From contig JADDOH010001523.1 in the NCBI GenBank assembly GCA_016648135.1, forward strand, positions 104,141 to 168,140: a DNA stretch of 64,000 bases, given 5' to 3'. Position numbers and translations under genes: made by a program. The number at the start of each line of letters is the position of its first letter. Positions within the stretch are counted from its first letter, which is position 1. The notes under the pieces are model-generated. The model was not told the DNA's origin. It worked only from the letters and a program-made list of their open reading frames with translations, and did not search any database. Source of the stretch: Agrypnia vestita. Taxonomy: Eukaryota > Arthropoda > Insecta > Trichoptera > Phryganeidae. This document shows, in pieces, positions 40,116 through 49,400 of this stretch.

Positions 40116-41054
40116 TATTTTTTATATTATTAATGACAGATGTTTGTACCTTTTTCTGTCATACGCTTATACTTCCGCGATTATAAGCAACAAAAAAATA
40201 TTTTGTAAAATTCCGATAATGCGCGCAAGCTTTACATTTTTTTTGGACACATTTCCACATTTTTTACTCTATTCTTCACTCTTACACACCTTTTTTAAAT
40301 ACCCTGTTTTGTCATGTTTTTTCTTGTTTGTTCATCAATTTTCTGGGAAAATTTAAAAATTGCAGCCGTTTTTAAATGAGCGGTTGATGAAAAATTATAT
40401 ATTACGCCATATTTACGTATTTTCAGATAGGATTTTCCTGCAAAATTATCATTGACTCCAAAGCCGATCGAAATTTTGAATTTTATAGAATTTGCGTATT
40501 GTTGAAATAAGATTTCTAATGTCTCGGGATATCTTTGATTTATTTAAAAAGCTCTGACAAAAATATTTTTTTTATCGATTTTGTCAAAAATATTTTTTTT
40601 TTGTCAAACCTCGAGCGAAACGATTTCTAAATACCTGTTTACAAAAATATATCAAATGAACAGCTATTTTTACCGTCATACATTTTTCAAATATAATGCA
40701 ATATAGTGTGGTATGTTTAATTCATGTGTATTTTAATGTTTAAAAGTACATACCTTCCTTTATAATGTTGGTATGAAACAACTTTCTTGGGTTTTTATGC
40801 ACTTTTTACGGTTTTTTCCGCGAGTGTGAATAAAAAATTATTTTATTTATCCCACGTGATATATTTGTACTCTAAATTTAATTCTTCTTCTTAAGGTCTT
40901 ATGCACTTGCGTGAAATTTTGTATTTACTTTAACCTGGATTTTTCACGCCTTTGTATTTGGTTTGGGTTGTTCTGTTCACATTTGATGTCTTTATATTAC
41001 TATTTCAAAAAAAGGTATAATGTACCATTTTACATAACGTTTCATGCTTCACAG
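40116..41054. other. TTC28 intron 3, terminal part; nothing recognised
   Basis: T-rich, low-complexity DNA. Short direct duplication of AAAAATATTTTTTT and GTCAAA words near 40560-40605. The acceptor CATGCTTCACAG ends at 41054. Confidence 0.45.
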
Positions 41055-41152
41055 GTCGTTGGCCAGGAGTTGCTGGGAGCTGGACATTACCACGCGGCAG
41101 TTACCGTCTTAGAAGCTGCTCTCAGGATTGGGTCGTGTTCGCTGAAATTGAG
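41055..41152 (+). CDS. TTC28: TTC28 orthologue, coding exon D
   Basis: The exon reads VVGQELLGAGHYHAAVTVLE, then AALRIGSCSLKLR, ending in phase 2 with AG of the last codon. It matches the conserved TTC28 segment that follows SPFV.(V/I)S and precedes the next TPR (VVGQELL.AGH+.A.VVLEAAL+IG+CSLKLRGSV). It is bounded by CTTCACAG and AG|GTGAGT. No continuation (a Gly-Ser-Val-Phe-Ser start) was found in the remaining 22.8 kb, so the next exon is presumed to lie beyond the window. Confidence 0.9.
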
Positions 41153-42555
41153 GTGAGTCTCTTCTTTATGACGTGTCATCCATGCCAATTTTTTTTACTC
41201 AATTTTTGCATACCTGGTAGACGAAAGATGGATCAGTATTTTTATTTGGAATTCTTGAAGCACAAAAAACTACTATATTCCTAATTTTTCGATTTTTTTG
41301 TGTAACTTTGGGAAAGGCCATTTTAAATTGTATTAAAAAATGATAACTCTGTTTACTTTCACTATTTGTGTGTAAGTCTGTGAATATTTTTGACAAACAT
41401 ATAATTAATATTCATAAACCTTATATTACGTCCCCTTTATATTGCGCTTTATGACCACACCCACATACTCACGCGACTGTAATCTCCACCCCAATCCTCA
41501 CGTCTTCGTTAATTCTTAAGTTTAGTATTAGTAATATTGCTGAAGATGATGCATTAGTTTCGAAAACGTTCTTATCGTTATAAATAATGAAAGTAAAGAG
41601 ATCATTTCTTGATATACTGTATTCCTTTAAAAATAATAAAGTGTAGGAGTAAAGTATACTACTGCTGTGTGTGGTTTGATCAAATAACAGTGAAATTATT
41701 GATTTCGCGCGCTGTACAAGTCCAATTGTCACATTTATTTTTATTTTGTAGATACACTTAACTCTGACTTATCTTGATATTCCTAGCCTTCTTTGATGCT
41801 TAATTTACTTTTGACTGTCGAAAAGGTTACACGTGTTTTGGTTCGCTCAGTGATTTTTTACCAATGCAAAAATGGAATTCGGCCTCCGTCTTCGTCTGGC
41901 ATGGTCCTTTGCGACTTCTTCCTACTCCAGAAGATGCACACATTTTGCCAACACTGCTGACCCTCCCATTGATGCTGATATTCTTGCAGATATCTTGTCA
42001 TCATTTTTTAAATTTTTTATTTTATTTTTTATTTTTTTTTAAATTACCTCTTGCAAAACTGTAATTACAGTTTAAACGCAAGGATTTAATTATAATAAGT
42101 GTATGTACATTTCTTTACTTAATTGTATTTAATTTATGATATATTATATACTAAGCTACTATATTAAACTAATTTTGCTTTTCCTATCCACTTCACAATT
42201 CACTGTAGTATTTCTTTAATGTCTTTTTTATATTTTTTTGTCCCGTTACATTTTTTATTTTATTTGAATAATTTTGGAATTACACACTATTTGGTTCTGT
42301 CTCTATAACAATTATTTGTTTTGTTTTTATTTCTAGTTTTTTATTCGTTATTTGTCTTGTCGTATATTCATGAGATATTGGTGTTTTGAAACTGTCGTTC
42401 TCGTATTCTTCCAGTGTTATTTTATAGTCAAGTTGTTTTTGGATCGGTAAGATCGGTAAAAGTCACTCCTACACAACATTCATATTCTTGACAATAACCC
42501 GAATCCATAGAACACATTAAATTTATTTATATACTCTTATATAATTGATACGCTA
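41153..42555. other. Start of a long TTC28 intron; hammerhead-like phrase at 41540-41566
   Basis: GCTGAAGATGATGCATTAGT followed by TTCGAAAACG (41539-41568) has the CTGAAGA...CGAAAAC layout of Penelope-type 3' ends but no good stem II. 42000-42060 is T-rich low complexity. No gene was recognised. Confidence 0.35.
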
Positions 42556-42557
42556 AA

Positions 42558-42673
42558 TATATCGACGGGTCCTACGTATAATCGTAACCCACAAACCGAC
42601 GATTATGAGACAACAAACTCAAAATCGTCGATTTGTGGGTTATGATATTATACGTAGGAGCCGTCGATATGTC
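42558..42673. repeat. Hairpin of about 115 bp
   Basis: The arms ATATCGACGGGTCCTACGTA and TACGTAGGAGCCGTCGATAT are near-perfect complements, as are AACCCACAAACCGACGATTA and ATCGTCGATTTGTGGGTT. It is probably a small foldback element; no other copy is visible. Confidence 0.65.
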
Positions 42674-42794
42674 TACATGTTGCTAGAGCATGCAGAAGAT
42701 ACTTGTAATTGGGATATTGTGTTGACTTTTAAATAATACTAATACTGTATACCTATTTGATTTTTTATGTATTTTGTAACCTATTCTGTTAGCC

Positions 42795-42877
42795 TATATA
42801 AATAAATATAATGCTAGATTGTTAGTTTTATTATAGCCTATATGATAAAAATAACAATCTAGCATTGTATAGGCTGT
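42795..42877. repeat. Hairpin around ATGCTAGATTGTTA
   Basis: AATGCTAGATTGTTAGTTTT is mirrored by AAAATAACAATCTAGCATT about 40 bases on, and both outer edges carry AGCCTATA/TATAGGCT words. A small foldback element or cruciform site. Confidence 0.55.
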
Positions 42878-42879
42878 TT

Positions 42880-43106
42880 CAACTGCGGCACTCTGCATGT
42901 GTTCCTTCGAGAAAACCTCCTAAATCTCGAACAGCTGTTGTCGTCGCGTTAGTCGTGTAAGAGCGCGGATTTCTGCGTTTCTTTCGAGAACGCAATAACC
43001 CTACATTATTGTTTCTCGTTTTGAACGGACGTTTTTAGTGCCCCGCGATGGAGTGGTACGCAAAAGTGAAGCGCGCCGCTCGCCCTCACGGGGGACGCGC
43101 TCGCCT
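42880..43106. other. GC-richer spacer before the DNA transposon
   Basis: No coding frame or repeat partner was recognised; moderate GC content. Confidence 0.3.
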
Positions 43107-43260
43107 TATAGTCCGTCTAACTTATCTGAAGAATGGCCAAATTTGGAACTAACGACGCCATATTGGATTATCTACAGCTGACAGACCTTTGACAGACTTT
43201 GTTTACAGAGGGGTTCACGACTGTTTCGATAGTTTTTTAAGAAAATTTTAGATTGTCACC

Positions 43261-43601
43261 ATGCCAAAAACCATTAAAAGCGGTGTTCGGGAAATAATCT
43301 TGAAAATGCACACGTTTTTTGAAGAAGAACAACGTCTAAAAGCCCCAAATATACCGTTTGATTTTGTTCATAGACTTATTGCCGCCACTTCAGGTTAGTG
43401 CTGCCATGCAGTTATAATGATTTTCCCATACTTAGTTTTTTATTTTACTATTATACAATTTCTTCAGGTATTTCTGAATCGGCAATTTACAAAATAGTTA
43501 AAGAAGGTAAAGTGGCCGTGGAAATGGGCATTAAAATATCTACACCCGGAAAAAAAAGAACAAGGATAAGTGGAAAAATTGAATTAGAAGCCGTAAGATG
43601 A
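43261..43601 (+). pseudogene. Truncated transposase N-terminus, two exons
   Basis: The ATG at 43261 starts MPKTIKSGVREIILKMHTFF, then KAPNIPFDFVHRLIAATS. A 74-bp intron with GTTAGT and TTCTTCAG borders (43394-43467) joins in phase to GISESAIYKIVKEGKVAVEM and TPGKKRTRISGKIELEAVR, with TGA at 43599-43601. The helical, basic segment with a SESAIYKI block looks like a helix-turn-helix DNA-binding region of a transposase. Only 88 codons remain and no DDE catalytic region follows. A small domesticated regulator is possible but unsupported. Confidence 0.6.
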
Positions 43602-43965
43602 GAAAAGTTTTAGAACATATTTTATTCGATAATTTTTTACATAGAATTTTTATTATTTATACTTTTTATTACATAATTTATTAACGAGCTCATTTGTATA
43701 AACATCATTTTTCAAAAATAAACTTTTTTATTTATGCACATTAAAGACTGGTTGCAACAACTTACTTTATAGCAATAGTTCATTTAAAGCATAGATTTTT
43801 ACGAGAGCGAGTTGTTTGATCGGTGGAAAATGCAAAATATCTATGCTTTGAACGAAAGATTACTATAAACCAAGTTGATACAACGGCCCTAAACCGATTG
43901 ATATCCTTAGGTGTAACTGAGTTAAACATGGTGGTCATGATCATTAGGTAGGAGACATCGAATAA

Positions 43966-44148
43966 AACCGGCGCCACACTGCGCGGATCTTCCGCCGCGT
44001 TTCTTCTGTCGTGGAACATCGCTACATTTCTTTCCATACAATATGCTTATTAAACACACTACGCGGATGATCGGTCAACCTATTTGCTTTGCCGATTTGG
44101 CGCAACGGAAAAAACGCGGCGGAAGATCTGCGTAATGTGGCGCCGGCC
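43966..44148. mobile_element. MITE nested in the TA-target transposon
   Basis: Inverted termini CCGGCGCCACACTGCGCGGA (left) and GGCCGGCGCCACATTACGCA (complement of right) continue through GATCTTCCGCCGCG on both sides. TAA trinucleotides flank the element, as for PIF/Harbinger-type insertions. It has no coding capacity. Confidence 0.7.
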
Positions 44149-44441
44149 TAAAATAATTATTATTGTTTGTTTTTTTTTCCTGAAAATTGTATTTTTCTTT
44201 GATTTTGAAAAAACGCCATTTTGTGACGTTGTGTATTTTACGAATGTATATTTTGATAAATTTATTTGTACGTTAGTTTACATTTTTTGTTTTTTATCGT
44301 GTCGTATACTGCTTAATAACTTGTTTAAGAAAAAACGAATTTTCATAAATTTCCCTACAAATGAGATAATTTTTAGATTATGGGCAGTACCACAACGATT
44401 GGGACGCCCTCCTTTATTCTCCAGATAAGTTGGACGGACTA

Positions 44442-44699
44442 TACAGTTAATGGTCGGCTGCCTCCTCGCGCCGCCATATTAGGCGGTGACCAGACCCTCG
44501 ATCGGAAGATATTGGCAACGGATTACCCCTGTAGACGTTCGCCGGGCCCCGTGTCGCGGTGTGTTCAGGTGTCGATATGCCTCTTTATCACTCCCACATA
44601 AAGGCTCCGCTGTCTTCGCAAAGGCTCTTAACACGCTCGCTGCCCGGCCGATAAATTATCCCGGGAAACTAGCGGTTTTTTGTGTTTCACTCGTGACGT
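44442..44699. promoter_or_regulatory. GC-rich unique island (possible intronic regulatory DNA)
   Basis: Includes GCTCGCTGCCCGGCCGATAA followed by ATTATCCCGGGAAACTAG. It is non-repetitive and lacks a convincing coding frame. The label rests on composition only. Confidence 0.2.
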
Positions 44700-45181
44700 A
44701 ATGCAGTATTACACACACAATACACAGATCCACAAATTCATTTAACACAAACTATCACCACATTGACATTTTCAACGCAACAATAAGAAACATAAAACAA
44801 ACAATATCTACACTACCGCACCCAAACTAAAACTAATTTGTACATTATATCTTCCCTTCTACTCCCGTCCCACATTCCCCTCCACCCTCTCCATTCGCTA
44901 TTAATGTATGTTAAAGTAAATTTTTAAATTCAGTGGAAAATTTTTAAGATTGTTTTGCTGTTAACTTTTCCCAAAACAAAATAAATAAATAAACACACAA
45001 ATACACACACTCACACAAACTCACTATTGGACATGTTTTTTCTTATTTTTTATCGATTGTATATATGTGTTTTCTTGTAATTGGCCCAAAACTCTGTACA
45101 TCAATTATTGTTTTTTTCAAGATTGATTAATTATATGGCTGTAAGAAAACCAATAAATGAAAAAAAAATAAAAAAAAAATA
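44700..45181 (+). mobile_element. Retrotransposon 3' end with poly(A) tail
   Basis: Ends in CCAATAAATGAAAAAAAAAT followed by more A (45150-45181). It is the inverted partner of 8281-8640 (shares GTAATTGGCCCAAAACTCTG). No coding part is visible. The A-tail and AATAAA word suggest a LINE 3' UTR or SINE-like derivative. Confidence 0.6.
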
Positions 45182-45720
45182 GGCCGTATTCCGAAAAAAG
45201 CGATATTGGGACCTTAAAATTGTTATCCCAAAAAAATAAACGAGGCGTAGGTTTACGTGTTCGGTGTTCGTGGTAGGTAGAATGCGAGCACTATAAATTG
45301 GCGTGCGAGGGAGGGCGTCCCTGCCGCGTGACAGAAGTTGCCAGGGTGTAAATTTATTACGCAATACATAATGTACAGAACGTCCGGTGACCGGTGTCGT
45401 GGCCTTTAGCAGAAATTTGGTCGGGCAGCACTAAAGAAACCAAGCCGTAATGGCGGCCGTTCTATCTGTCAAACTGTCAGACGGTAATATCGGTCGAGTA
45501 TTTGCTTTTTCAGTTTCGCAAAACTTTAATACTTCATTGGCAATTGTTCTTGCACCATCCCGGACTGTTTAGGATGTTTTGGACGTAATAATTCAGTGTA
45601 TATTGGTAATCAAGATGTCACAGCTCCCGAAATTGAACTGAATGACAGGACGAGGGGTTACCGCCGGGAGCGGGCGGGGCGGGTTTTAGTTCCAAAGTCG
45701 CCGCACGCCAAGTTATTGTG
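45182..45720. repeat. Dispersed repeat, inverted partner of 28970-30110
   Basis: GGCCGTATTCCGAAAAAAGC, GCGAGGGAGGGCGTCC, GTCCGGTGACCGGTGTCGTG and GGGCGGGGCGGGTTTTAGTT all match the reverse complement of the other copy. The long inverted-repeat section of the other copy (29385-30048) is not present here, so that locus contains an extra insertion or expansion. Confidence 0.65.
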
Positions 45721-45829
45721 GTCAAGCAGTACTCAAATAAGTGGATTTGTGTATTTTCACATATATCTCTCAAAGTTTTATTTGCGATGTCCGATGTCTG
45801 CAATGCCTTTAGAAAAGGGTTTGATTTCT

Positions 45830-46010
45830 CCGGTGCCGTCTTATGCAGGCGGTCTGGTCTGGTTGGCTATCGCGGATTGGTTTCAGCTAAGCCGCGCGGG
45901 CGACTATTCTGACCGCTTAGCGGCCAATTGTGTTTGCTGCATGCTAGGCCCTGCGGGAGCCTACGTCGGCCGCTTCGCGATCAGTCGTGTCTGCTGCATG
46001 GAAAAAATAT
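45830..46010. repeat. GC-rich minisatellite, unit about 57 bp
   Basis: Consecutive units begin GACCGCTTAGCGGCCAATTG and GGCCGCTTCGCGATCAGTCG and contain GTCTGCTGCATG and GCTAGGCCCTGCGGGAGC. Variants occur at 1570-1890 and 10918-11045. Confidence 0.55.
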
Positions 46011-46359
46011 CCACTTTTCAATACGGAAAATAAAATGTTCTAAATATCCTGGAAAAAATATTTGAATATAAATGCGGAGAAAATGACATGAAACATAAAA
46101 TCGCTATTTTTGCAGTTCCTTAAAAATTTAAATCGTAATAAATGTTTTAAAATGTAAAATAAATATTCTTGAAGCAAAAGTTTAAGATAAAAAAGTAAAA
46201 ACATTAAAGATGAAAATAAAAACACACTCACATCAATGCCATAAAGCTGTTTGGCGGTTTATATGGTTTTAAACGCCAAACGTCAGACGGTTACCAGTTA
46301 CCAGCACAAAATAAAAATGTTTCACCTTTTTCTATGAAAATAAAAACACAGAATTTGAT

Positions 46360-46490
46360 AAATATTCCTGAAATATTTCAAAAAAATTAATCTTTTTAGT
46401 GTACTCTAAAATTTTTTTTTAACTTGTAACAATTAAAAGCCGGATATGGTTGCATCGTTTTTATCGTAATTGTAATATAATAAGATACTG
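46360..46490. repeat. Dispersed AT-rich repeat, partner of 2340-2480
   Basis: TAGTGTACTCTAAAATTTTT followed by AACTTGTAACAA and TTTTATCGTAATTGTAAT corresponds to the first copy. It lies downstream of the minisatellite in the same relative order as at the first locus. Confidence 0.4.
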
Positions 46491-46588
46491 TATTTAAACC
46501 TTATGGAAAAAGCATTATTTCATATGCACTTATTTTCTTCTGATGTGAAATTATGGCAAAATTGTCATTGTCGTTGGACTCGTATATA

Positions 46589-47109
46589 CAGGGTTATTTG
46601 TAAAACATTAATAACCTCGCAGGACTATATTCCTGCCTTGATAGTAAGTCGAAAATGTTCAAGCTATCATGACATATCAATAGTTATGGAGATATGCGAC
46701 ATCAAAGTTTGCATTTTTTTTTACAATATTTCTGACTTATACTTTGTAAAACGTTGGACTATCATTACAGTAACTCATATCGATTACGAAAAATTCATTT
46801 GTTTCAATACAAGTTAAATAAAATAATAAAAACCTTGAAAAAATTCCAATTGGAATTCAAAGGTTTTTATTTTTTTATTTGACTTGTATTAAAGGGAGTG
46901 AATTTTTCATATTCGATATAAGTTACTGTAATGATAGTCCAAAGTTTTACAAAAAATATGTCAGAAATATTGAAAAAAAAATGCAAACTTTGATGTCGCA
47001 TATCTCTTTAACTACTTATATTAGGTCATAATAGCTTGAACATTTTCGACTCATAATCAAGGCAGGAATATAGTCCTGCGAGGTTATTAATGTTTTACAA
47101 ATAACCCTG
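46589..47109. mobile_element. Foldback element, family F, third copy
   Basis: CAGGGTTATTTGTAAAACAT at the left and its complement at the right are flanked by TA. Long arms meet at AAATTCCAATTGGAATTCAA. It closely resembles 30511-31021. It lies in the long TTC28 intron. Confidence 0.8.
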
Positions 47110-47302
47110 TATATATATTATGACGTTTGTCGCGTGTTAAGTGTTAGGATAACAATCTTAATATCCCAATATTGCTATTTTGAGAATATTACACAATACT
47201 AGAAAGCACACTGCTAGTTATTCCGATTGCCGATTTTTTCATACAACTTATTTTTACATGGCTTTTGCAGATTTTGACATCTTTTGTAAGTTCTGAGCAG
47301 TT

Positions 47303-47650
47303 TATTTATTTATTTATTTATTCGGAACTAAAACAGACACAAGTTAATGATATATTCATGAATAAGAGCATGAGTTATCAGAATCAAACATAACTGGTGT
47401 CCTAACATATTTCACATAGAAACAAACTTTAAATGTCTAAACAATAAAAAGAACAAATAAAAAAATAAAAGACAAGAACAGTAGTAATAGAATATGAAAA
47501 TTGAATATAATGAAGTAATGAAACAAATATATTGAAGTAGTGGAGTAATAATATAGTGAAGTAATAATATAGTGGATATAAGAGACAATAAAACAAAGAC
47601 ACAATTATGTAGTTACCCATGTGTAACTTCATTTTATACATGTATTTGGA
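47303..47650 (-). mobile_element. Possible minus-strand LINE 3' UTR with (TTTA)n tail
   Basis: Starts with five TTTA units (47303-47323), the tail form seen for the minus-strand LINEs at 17577 and 25862, followed by AT-rich DNA with no coding part. The orientation is inferred from the tail only. Confidence 0.35.
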
Positions 47651-47932
47651 TATTCATTAAATGATGTATTCACTTGTATTCTTATTTTATATAAAAACAC
47701 AAGATAGATACTAATTTTTTTAGAGATAAACTTGCGATGTGACATTTCCTCTTACAGTTGCTCGAAAAAATCACTTAATTTATGTATACAATATGTGCCA
47801 ATATGTTTTAAAGAACTATTATGCTGCAAAAAAAATATTGATGTTGTAACGAGATGGTAAACCAAAAAGTTACGCACCGTCAAAACCTCTCGAAATGACC
47901 ACTCGGTTTTACTGACAACAACACTGTGGAAT

Positions 47933-48013
47933 CGTCTAGGCCCTAGACTCTAGGCTCTAGACTCTAGCTCTAGCTCTAGACTCTAGGCCTAGACTCTAGG
48001 CCTAGACTCTAGG
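47933..48013. repeat. CTAG-rich minisatellite
   Basis: Tandem and nested copies of GACTCTAGGCCTAGACTCTA and shorter CTCTAG units run for about 80 bp. TCTAGA and AGGCCT palindromes dominate. No other copy is in the window. Confidence 0.85.
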
Positions 48014-49300
48014 GTATCTCCTAATATCTGGGACGCTCCACAAGTCTCTCAAAACGACTAGGCTAAATCGTTATCGTAAAATTACGAAAGATTTAGAAAG
48101 CGGTGTCACCTACATATATAAAGGATGGCGCGCGCGGCAATAATGTTAGTATTCCGGGAGTTTTTACTTTTCTTCTCTTCATTTTTTTTTGCCTGCCATC
48201 TTTATTATTCACTTATAAACAAATTATCGAATGAACGTTAACGGTGACCGGTATTATAGGAAACGGAATCCCAAATATAATGATATAGTTGTCTGTCCGT
48301 CCGTCGTAACTTTGTGTAACGTCCGTAACTTTTTTATTTATTTTATAAATAAATAAATACTTACTCTTTAGGAACTGACGTGTAAAAGTACCGTCATTTT
48401 TGACGGGTTACAACTAGTACCTACCATTTTAAATTTATTACATTCAAATACTTACGCATAAATTTTGAACTATAACTTGTTTTACTCGCCTCGTGATCCA
48501 AAGGTCGGGTTCGAATCTCACTCCAGACTAGCAAGTTAGTCCTATTTTCGTAGCACAAGCGTTTAGCTTACTTTGAAAATAGTAAGAATATTGATGTGAC
48601 ACGTATTCCGTGTTCGCATCTCTATTTCTAACTACTTTCTAACTCTTTAATAATAAATCATGCTTCTTCCACCATCGTGCACCTAGAGACTGTGAATAAG
48701 TATTGTGTGGTCGCCTCGCCGCGCCGCTTACACCCACTTGAGTGTCAGCGGCGCAGCGAGGATGACCGCTTTAGCATTAAAATAATGCCAAATCGGGTGG
48801 AGAAAGAGCAGGGCCGATGTGGGAGCTATTGCTTATAAAACGGCCCTGGGTACGCGGTGGGTCCTCTTCATAGGCCGGTACTGGAGGACTTTTCTAAATC
48901 TGTCGCTTTCTATTAGTTATCTCTTATCCATATTTGTGCTCGAATTACTAAGCTAAAGGACCTGTGAATCTTTACGATTGGTTTACACTGTGTTTCCTTA
49001 CATAACAATGCTTGGAACTGTTAATATTGCATAATAAATGTACGAAATATCTTGTATACTTTAGTGATGGTATTTTAACCGGTGACACAATAACCGTTAT
49101 TTTATATTTGTATCTGATTGCGTCGATGATTGGCAACTGATTTTTCTTAACTCGACAACCATCGGTACTAGACAACAGTTATATCTTAGTTACCAATCAT
49201 CGAAAGAATCAGATACAAATCGCAAATAACTGTAACGAAAATAACCGGTTAAAATAGTAGATATATTTGTTACAATATTCTCTTCGTAAATGTACATCAA
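48014..49300. other. Intronic stretch; dispersed repeat at 48752-48840
   Basis: 48752-48840 (GGATGACCGCTTTAGCATTA) is the partner of 36717-36830. 49020-49260 contains diverged inverted words (AACCGGTGACACAATAACCG against CGAAAATAACCGGTT) that suggest another foldback. No gene was recognised. Confidence 0.35.
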
Positions 49301-49319
49301 GGAATAGTCTCAGAGTGTT

Positions 49320-49400
49320 AGTTAAATTAGTATAAACCACTCCCAGATTTTAGGTCTACCGGTTTCGAGACGTGCCCGTCTCTTCGTCAGGCAATTAAAC
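49320..49400 (-). repeat. Dispersed repeat carrying a hammerhead-like core
   Basis: The minus strand reads CTGACGA (plus 49384-49390), a six-base-pair stem with GGCA loop (GAGACG...CGTCTC), then GAAAC (49362-49366), CGGTA and GACCTAAAATCTGGGAGTGG. The downstream part matches 12755-12812. The first conserved box, stem II and GAAA are intact. A stem I pairing next to the core is not evident. Confidence 0.45.

Larger units (their letters stand above)
43109..44441 (+). mobile_element. TA-target DNA transposon with intron-containing ORF remnant
   Basis: Terminal inverted repeats of about 26 bp (left TAGTCCGTCTAACTTATCTG, right complement TAGTCCGTCCAACTTATCTG) are flanked by TA. The element encodes a truncated protein (43261-43601) and carries a nested MITE (43966-44148). 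The TA duplication fits the broad Tc1/mariner group, but the exact family is not known to me. The catalytic domain is absent, so it is internally deleted. Confidence 0.8.

Noticed and set aside
43108..44443. Complete autonomous transposon
   Set aside because: The ORF stops after 88 codons and no catalytic DDE region is present in any frame downstream.
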